In this document: positions 22,745-27,555 of the stretch, piece after piece
How positions within the stretch are numbered: position 1 is the stretch's first letter
How the letters are laid out: each line of letters begins with the position of its first letter
Assembly (NCBI GenBank): GCA_946886855.1
Contig: CAMPJJ010000077.1
Coordinates: 1 to 27,555, forward strand
Direction: 5' to 3'
DNA length: 27,555 nt
Source: an uncultured Roseateles sp.
GTDB taxonomy: Bacteria > Pseudomonadota > Gammaproteobacteria > Burkholderiales > Burkholderiaceae
Notes under the pieces: generated by a model
The model's database searches: none
What the model was told of the DNA's origin: nothing
The model's input: only the letters and a program-made list of their open reading frames with translations
Program-made: the position numbers and the translations under genes

Positions 22745-25421
22745 TGAAGGCCTGGCGGACCAGTTCCGCCTGTTGCCAGCGATGGATCACCGGCGAGGCC
22801 GTGGCGCCCGCCGCGGTCACGGCGCGGGAGATCTCGCGCAGTCGTGCGCCGGCGGGCAGCAGCGCCTCGACCTCGTCCCGGACGAAGTGCCACGCGCCCT
22901 GGTTGCGCGTCTCCTCCTGCGTCCACACCACCTCCTCGACGCGCGGATAGCGGCCGATCACCGCCGCCAGCGCCTCGCGCGGAAACGGGTAGAGCTGCTC
23001 GAGGCGCACCAGCGCCGTCGCCCCCGCCATCGGATCGGCGGGCGTTCCGGCCATCGCCAGGCGCGCGCTCAGCAGGTCGTAGTGCACCTTGCCGCTGCTC
23101 AGCACGATCCGTCGGATCTGGCCGGCCCGCGCCTCGTCGAGGCCGTCGTCATCGAGCACCGGCTTGAAACCGCCGGCCGCCAGCACGCCGACCGGCGTGT
23201 GGCTGCGCGGCTCCGCCAGCAGCACGGCCTTCGGCGTCATCACGATCAGCGGCTTGCGCACCAGGTCCAGCGCCTGACGGTGCAGCAGCGCCGCGTACTG
23301 CCCCGATGTCGACGGCATCGCCACGCGCAGGTTGTCCGCGCCGCACAGTTGCAGGATCCGCGCGAGGAAACCGTTCGAGTGCTCCGGCCCCACGCCTTCG
23401 TAACCATGCGGCAGGAGCACGGTCAGCGAGGAGGTGTCGCCCCACTTCGCTTCGCCGGAACTGAGGTACTGGTCGAGGTAGACCTGCGCGCCGTTGACGA
23501 AGTCGCCGAACTGCGCCTCCCACACCGTCAGCGTGTCACGCGCCTGCACGCTGTGCCCGTACTCGAAGCCCAGCACCGCTTCCTCGGCCAACAGCGAGTT
23601 GACGACTTCCAGTCGCGCGCCGGCGGAGGCAAAGCGGGACAGCGGCATCCAGGTCGACGGTGCCCCCACCGGCGCGGGGCCGCCGCTGTCGACCTCGCGC
23701 CCTTGGTGATGCCAGACCGCATGCCGATGCAGGAAGGTGCCCCGCTGCACGTCCAGGCCGGAGATGCGCACGCCCACGCCGGCGCGCAGGACCTGCGCCC
23801 AGGCGAGCGTCTCCGCCGTGCACCAGTCGGCGGGACGGCGGGCGTCGTCGCTCATGCCGCGCCACCGGCTGGCCTGGTCGCGCAGCAAGGCATGCGGCTC
23901 GAAGCCTTCCGGCAGCTGCGCCAAGGCCTCCAGCACCTCGTGCAGATCGCCGATCGCCGCGCGCTTGTGCGGTGACGGCGGGACGTCGTCAGCGATGGGC
24001 GCGGCGCCGTCGAGCGCCTGCAGCGGATCGAAGGCATCGACCTCCGCGGCGATGGCGGCAGCGTCCTCCTCGCGCAGACGCCCGTCTGTCATCAGCCCCG
24101 CCGCATACAGTGCGGTCGCCCCCGGCTGCGACGGCATGCGCCGGTACAGCGCCGGGCTCGTGAGTTGCGGCACGTCATGCTCCGAATGGCCGAGGCGGCG
24201 ATAACCGACGAGATCGATGACGACATCGGCGCCGAAGCGAACACGGTAGTCGACGGCCAGACGCGCGGCGCGCAGCACCGCCTCGGGATCGTCGGCGCGG
24301 ACCCGCAGCACCGGGGCATCCACGCCGCGCGCCGCATCGGTGCAGTAGCGCGCGGACGCCGTGTCCATCGGGTTCGGCTCGGTGAAACCGAGCTGGTTGT
24401 TGATGACGACGTGGATCACGCCGCCCACCTCGTAGCCCGCCTTGAGACCCAGCGCGAGCGTCTCCATCACCACGCCCTGCCCCGCGAAGGCGGCGTCGCC
24501 GTGCATCACCACGGCCATGCACCGTTCCGGTCGGTCACCCGCGGCGGAACGCGCCGCGCGCGTCATGCCGACGACGACCGGATAGACACTCTGCAGATGC
24601 GAGGGGTTGCTCGCCAGTCGCAGGCGCACGGCGCCGTGCGGGGTCTGCACGCGCGACGTGCCGCCGAGGTGGTAGACGAGATCGCGCTGTCGTTCCGGAT
24701 GCGCCGGCGCGGGCTCGAAGTAGTCGATCAATGCGTCGAGGGGATGGCCCATCAGATTGGCCAGCACGTTCACGCGGCCGCGATGCGGCATGCCCATCAG
24801 CACCTGGTCGATGCCCAGCGCCGCGCCGGCCTCCAGCACGGCGTCGAGCAGCGGCAGCAACGCCTCGTTGCCCTCCAGCGAGAAACGCTTGCCATGCGGA
24901 AAGCGCTTCGCCAGATGACGTTCCCACCCCTCGACACGAGCGAGCCGGCGCAGTAATGCGCGTGCCGCATCGGCAGACAAGGGGGCGTCGTCCGACTCGA
25001 AACGGGCGCCCCACCACGCGCGGCGAGACTCGTCACGCACCGCGCTCACGTCGAGCGTCAATGAGCCGCAGTACAGCGCGCTCAGGCGCCGGTGGAGCGC
25101 CCCTGCATCGGCGGCGCCGAGGACGGTACCGCCCTCGTCAGCCACGGCATCGGCGTCCGCGAGACCGAAGCGGAGGAGGTCCAGGACATCGACGCCGCCG
25201 ACGCCTGACAGGCCCGGCGCCCCTCCGAACGGATCGAGCCTCGCATGGCGATGGCCGTGCTGGCGGAATGCATCGATCAGCGCGGCGATGCCGGGCCGCA
25301 GACGCGGTGAAGAAGACGGTGAGGCGGCCGGCGGTGCGCTCGCGTCCGACGGATCGGTGTCGCGATCGAAACGGCAGCGGCGCGCCCAGGCGTGGCGCCC
25401 GAACGAGGTGTTCACGGACAT
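22737..25421 (-). CDS. Divergent 2-oxoglutarate dehydrogenase E1-like protein (second copy)
   Basis: An 894-aa ThDP-dependent 2-oxoacid dehydrogenase E1 of the OGDH family, clearly related to but divergent from SucA at 13529-16381. Conserved: YCGS (about 117), RFSLEGNEALL, GMPHRGR (His213), ThDP motif GDAAFAGQG..INNQ (Asp309, Asn341/342), RGTFLHRHAV, EEAVLGFEYG and VEEVVWTQEETRNQGAWHFV. Changed: NPSHLEIVNPVVEG becomes NPSHLQSVYPVVVG (from Asn272), and HDQ becomes HHQ near residue 571. GMPHRGR with PVVVGMTRA is closer to the mammalian OGDH/DHTKD1 wording than to SucA. The E2-docking N-terminus of SucA is absent; in its place are 40 Ala/Ser/Pro/Arg-rich residues. ATG 25421 has AGGGAG seven bases upstream. 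No E2 or E3 gene adjoins. The substrate may be 2-oxoglutarate, 2-oxoadipate or another 2-oxoacid; this is open. Confidence 0.88.
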   Translation of the reverse strand: MSVNTSFGRHAWARRCRFDRDTDPSDASAPPAASPSSSPRLRPGIAALIDAFRQHGHRHARLDPFGGAPGLSGVGGVDVLDLLRFGLADADAVADEGGTVLGAADAGALHRRLSALYCGSLTLDVSAVRDESRRAWWGARFESDDAPLSADAARALLRRLARVEGWERHLAKRFPHGKRFSLEGNEALLPLLDAVLEAGAALGIDQVLMGMPHRGRVNVLANLMGHPLDALIDYFEPAPAHPERQRDLVYHLGGTSRVQTPHGAVRLRLASNPSHLQSVYPVVVGMTRAARSAAGDRPERCMAVVMHGDAAFAGQGVVMETLALGLKAGYEVGGVIHVVINNQLGFTEPNPMDTASARYCTDAARGVDAPVLRVRADDPEAVLRAARLAVDYRVRFGADVVIDLVGYRRLGHSEHDVPQLTSPALYRRMPSQPGATALYAAGLMTDGRLREEDAAAIAAEVDAFDPLQALDGAAPIADDVPPSPHKRAAIGDLHEVLEALAQLPEGFEPHALLRDQASRWRGMSDDARRPADWCTAETLAWAQVLRAGVGVRISGLDVQRGTFLHRHAVWHHQGREVDSGGPAPVGAPSTWMPLSRFASAGARLEVVNSLLAEEAVLGFEYGHSVQARDTLTVWEAQFGDFVNGAQVYLDQYLSSGEAKWGDTSSLTVLLPHGYEGVGPEHSNGFLARILQLCGADNLRVAMPSTSGQYAALLHRQALDLVRKPLIVMTPKAVLLAEPRSHTPVGVLAAGGFKPVLDDDGLDEARAGQIRRIVLSSGKVHYDLLSARLAMAGTPADPMAGATALVRLEQLYPFPREALAAVIGRYPRVEEVVWTQEETRNQGAWHFVRDEVEALLPAGARLREISRAVTAAGATASPVIHRWQQAELVRQAFIT

Positions 25422-25642
25422 GTCGACTCCCTTGACGTTGACTGACGCGGCTCGGATGAGCCCTGCTCGTCTCGCCTCCGGGCGACCCCGGTGCTCTGCG
25501 GCACCTGTGCCGGTCCCTCGCGGCCCGCGAGGGCCGGCGAAGCAACGGCGGTCGGATCCTCCCGGACTGCGCGACTTCCGGCTCTGCGGCCGATCCTGTC
25601 TCCAGTCCCCTCCAACCTGACGCGGCGGCACGTGGCCGCCGC
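25422..25642 (-). ncRNA. Candidate structured leader RNA of the divergent E1 gene
   Basis: Read leftward, the 220 bases before the E1-like ATG can form, in order: GCGGCGGC/GCCGCCGC (25642-25622); an outer stem GGACTG/CAGTCC (25608-25603 with 25569-25564) enclosing CGGC/GCCG (25592-25579) with loop CGCAGA; a long hairpin of 13 pairs with one bulge (25538-25509); GGTGC/GCACC (25505-25490), again with loop CGCAGA; TCGCC/GGCGA (25485-25472); GGCTC/GAGCC (25462-25449). The Shine-Dalgarno AGGGAG follows. Several hairpins are only three to nine bases apart. The in-frame extension through this region has much poorer third-position GC (about 70 per cent by count) and rare GGA/AGA codons, so it is probably not coding. 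I do not recognise it as a known riboswitch. Hairpins in GC-rich DNA arise easily, so the RNA role is inference. Confidence 0.4.
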
Positions 25643-25686
25643 TCACGGATTCAAGATGCGATCACGGTGACCGCGAGCGCCGCGCG

Positions 25687-25704
25687 CGCCGTGCGCGCAC
25701 GGCG
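25687..25704. terminator. 18-bp perfect palindrome after the chemoreceptor gene
   Basis: CGCCGTGCGCGCACGGCG is a perfect palindrome lying four bases beyond the chemoreceptor stop codon. It could fold as a terminator hairpin, but no T run follows on the minus strand. A Rho-type or stability role is equally possible. Confidence 0.35.
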
Positions 25705-25707
25705 TCC

Positions 25708-27249
25708 TCACAGGGCGAAGGCGCGCACCGCGTCGTTGAGCTGGTGGGCCTGCGCCTGCAGCGCGCGCGCCGCGGCGGTGCTCTGCTCGACCATGGCCGC
25801 GTTCTTCTGCGTCGAGTCGTCCATCTGCACGACCGCCGCGTTGACCTGCTCGATGCCCGCGCTCTGCTCGCGGCTGGACGCGCTGATCTCCGTCACGATG
25901 TGACTCACGTGCCGGATGCTGCCGACGACCTGCTGCATCGTCTGCCCCGCCTGTTCGACCATGCGGCCGCCGGCCTCGACCTGCGACACCGAGTCATCGA
26001 TGAGCCGCTTGATCTCCTTGGCCGCCGTCGCGCTGCGCTGCGCCAGGCTGCGCACTTCCGACGCCACGACCGCGAAGCCGCGGCCCTGCTCGCCCGCGCG
26101 CGCCGCCTCGACCGCCGCATTGAGCGCGAGGATGTTGGTCTGGAACGCGATGCCGTCGATGACGCTGATGATCTCGACGATGCGGCGCGACGAGGTCGAG
26201 ATGGCGCTCATCGTCTGCACGACCTGCCCCACCACCTCGCCGCCCTGCGTCGCGATGCCGGACGCGGACGAGGCCGAGCGGTCGGCCTCGCCGGCGTTGT
26301 CGGCGCTCATGCGCACCGACGCCGTCAGCTGCTCCATCGCCGAGGCCGTTTCCTCCAGCGCCGCCGCCTGCTGTTCGGTGCGCGCGGCCAGGTCCTGATT
26401 CCCCTGAGCGACCTCCTGGGCCGCGTTGGCGATGGTGTCCGCGCCGGTGCGGACCTCGGTGACGATGCGGTGCAGGTTCTCGACCATGTTCTGCAGCGCC
26501 GCCATCAGCCGGGCCACCTCATCCTTGCCGCTGGCGCGGATGCGGTAGGTCAGGTCGCCGGCGGCGACCCGCTCGGCCAGTTCGATGGCGCCTTCGATCG
26601 GCTGCGTGATGGAGCGCGTGATGAAGAAGGCGGTGGCCACGCCCAGCAGCAGCGCCAGCGCCGACGCGACGATCATGTCGAGCTTGGCGCCCTGCGAGCG
26701 CTCGTTGGCCTCGGCCACGTCCGCGGCCATGCGGGCGGCCTGGAAGTCGACCATCTTGTCGATCAGTGCGTAGTAGCGCGCCTGCGGCCCCGCCATCTGG
26801 TCCTGGTAGACGGTCATCGCGCCGTCGCGGTCGCCGGCGGCCAACTGGTCGAAGATCCTGCGCACCACCGCGCCGTAGTCCTTGCGCGCCGCCGACTGCT
26901 CGGCGAAGAGCTGCCGGCTCTCGTCGTCGGCCAGCATCTTCTCGAGCCGGGCGAGGTTCTCCGAATTGGCCTGGCGGATGCCGGCGTACTCGTCCATGTA
27001 CTTCTTCGCCGCTTCCGGCGTTCCGGCCAGCAGCAGCCGGCCGATGGTGATCGCGCCGCGGTCCCCCACGCTCTTGACCTGCGTGGTCAGTGCGATCAAT
27101 GCGTAGCGGTCTCCGACCACGCGCCCCATGGTCGCGTTGACCCCGTCGATCACGCGGATGCCCACCCCGAGGATGACCAGCAGCAGCACGAAGACGACCG
27201 CGAATGCCGCGGCAAGACGTGATCCGATCCGGACGTCGATCAATTTCAT
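25708..27249 (-). CDS. Methyl-accepting chemotaxis protein with four-helix-bundle sensor
   Basis: A 513-aa transmembrane chemoreceptor that senses a periplasmic ligand and controls CheA through CheW. Segments in order: TM1 about 12-32 (LAAAFAVVFVLLLVILGVGI), a periplasmic helical sensor about 34-190 with the Tsr-like 4HB pattern, TM2 about 191-210, HAMP about 210-262 (TRSITQPIEGAIELAERVAAGDL), and the signalling domain. The latter has methylation-type helices (QQAAALEETASAMEQL) and the conserved hairpin tip (DGIAFQTNILALNAAVEAARAGEQGRGFAVVASEVR). No C-terminal CheR/CheB-binding pentapeptide is present. ATG 27249 is preferred over an upstream in-frame ATG because AGGGAG precedes it and MKLIDVRIGSRL is the typical start. 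Two orphan binding proteins lie nearby; binding-protein-mediated sensing is known for Tar-like receptors, but here it is only a thought. Confidence 0.93.
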   Translation of the reverse strand: MKLIDVRIGSRLAAAFAVVFVLLLVILGVGIRVIDGVNATMGRVVGDRYALIALTTQVKSVGDRGAITIGRLLLAGTPEAAKKYMDEYAGIRQANSENLARLEKMLADDESRQLFAEQSAARKDYGAVVRRIFDQLAAGDRDGAMTVYQDQMAGPQARYYALIDKMVDFQAARMAADVAEANERSQGAKLDMIVASALALLLGVATAFFITRSITQPIEGAIELAERVAAGDLTYRIRASGKDEVARLMAALQNMVENLHRIVTEVRTGADTIANAAQEVAQGNQDLAARTEQQAAALEETASAMEQLTASVRMSADNAGEADRSASSASGIATQGGEVVGQVVQTMSAISTSSRRIVEIISVIDGIAFQTNILALNAAVEAARAGEQGRGFAVVASEVRSLAQRSATAAKEIKRLIDDSVSQVEAGGRMVEQAGQTMQQVVGSIRHVSHIVTEISASSREQSAGIEQVNAAVVQMDDSTQKNAAMVEQSTAAARALQAQAHQLNDAVRAFAL

Positions 27250-27538
27250 TTGTTTGCTCTCCCTGACGACGAAATGTCCCCTCATGAAACCACCGCTTAC
27301 ATTTCAGGTCTAGCGAGTTCAGCAATGCGAAAGCAGGAATCACGTTGTGAAATCGATGGACCGTGACGTTTTCAACGGAAGCAGGCGGCGACTGGCCTCA
27401 GCGCCGTGCGATTGACAATTCGTCGATGTCGCCAATCGCGCGAAACGGGCGATTGGCGGCGCTTGCCCGCCCCCTGACAAGGGGACATTCCGCGCCAAGT
27501 CGTGAACGGACGCACAACCGGACGGAGTACGACGGGGG
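27250..27538. other. Intergenic region with GCGATTG inverted repeats
   Basis: About 290 bases between the chemoreceptor and the right edge. It holds a perfect 10-bp inverted repeat CGCCAATCGC/GCGATTGGCG (27430-27439/27449-27458, 9-base spacer) and another direct copy of GCGATTG at 27408-27414. A TTGACA hexamer lies at 27412-27417 with no matching -10 at 16-18 bases. No convincing sigma-28 flagellar promoter was seen upstream of the chemoreceptor. The base composition is less GC-rich than in the genes, as expected for regulatory DNA. Confidence 0.5.
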
Positions 27539-27555
27539 ATGAGTCAATCGGAAGA
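27539..27555 (+). CDS. Possible start of a gene cut by the right edge
   Basis: ATG at 27539 opens a frame (Met-Ser-Gln-Ser-Glu) that runs to the edge. GGAG lies about eleven bases upstream. Only five codons are visible, so this is a guess; no product can be named. It would be divergent from the chemoreceptor gene and share its control region. Confidence 0.25.

Noticed and set aside
25422..25642. Glycine, cobalamin, TPP or guanidine riboswitch in the E1 leader
   Set aside because: I looked for their conserved core strings as I remember them and found none. A covariance search would be decisive.
25422..25646. 75-residue N-terminal extension of the second E1 from GTG 25646
   Set aside because: Third-position GC is clearly lower than in the gene body and GGA/AGA codons are frequent. 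The Shine-Dalgarno before ATG 25421 supports the shorter start.
27448..27470. Sigma-54 promoter (TTGGCGGCGCTTGC)
   Set aside because: The GG and GC elements are about ten bases apart instead of the required twelve.
27273..27489. AATGTCCCC and GGGGACATT 200 bases apart
   Set aside because: A single 9-base inverted match in a 300-base region is plausible by chance, and the pair lacks other support.

Overview
The window is GC-rich (roughly two thirds G+C by eye) and carries strong GC3 codon bias. Gene content and order point to a beta-proteobacterium of the order Burkholderiales, perhaps of the Roseateles/Mitsuaria, Rubrivivax or Leptothrix type. This is inferred from protein families and from the sucA-sucB-lpdA-zapE order, not from a database search. 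I saw no tRNA, rRNA, CRISPR array, insertion sequence or phage gene.

Layout. 1-4423 (minus): rluD, scpB and rluB, covering ribosomal RNA modification and chromosome condensation. rluB runs off the left edge. An 11-bp tandem repeat abuts the scpB start codon. 4446-5348 (plus): bamD, whose perfect -10 box overlaps the rluD start codon. 5439-7851 (minus): the Fe-S helicase gene yoaA with a small YdcH-like gene upstream. 7904-8671 (plus): a PP2C phosphatase. 8672-9340 (minus): a secreted coiled-coil protein. 9470-16381 (minus): the complete 2-oxoglutarate dehydrogenase set sucA, sucB, lpdA, followed by a terminator and zapE. 16745-17587 (plus): a 2-oxoglutarate/Fe(II) oxygenase behind a LacI/PurR-like palindrome. 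17641-18768 (minus): a LivK-type binding protein. 18865-19257 (plus): a small CxxCxxCC protein. 19328-22744 (plus): two tandem paralogous peptide-type ABC binding proteins without permease genes. 22737-25421 (minus): a second, divergent OGDH-E1-like protein without E2 or E3. 25708-27249 (minus): a methyl-accepting chemotaxis protein. The first codons of a possible further gene lie at the right edge.

How the genes work together. Most of the left two thirds is conserved housekeeping. sucA, sucB and lpdA encode E1, E2 and E3 of one TCA-cycle complex. The right third is accessory in character: orphan periplasmic binding proteins, a chemoreceptor and an extra E1 enzyme.

The strongest candidates for something undescribed are: (1) the divergent E1 paralogue, which lacks the E2-docking N-terminus and has changes around the NPSHLE motif; (2) the 220-base leader before it, which can fold into a series of closely spaced hairpins, two with the same hexaloop; and (3) the 11-bp repeat array at the scpB start. 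Functions beyond family level are inference.
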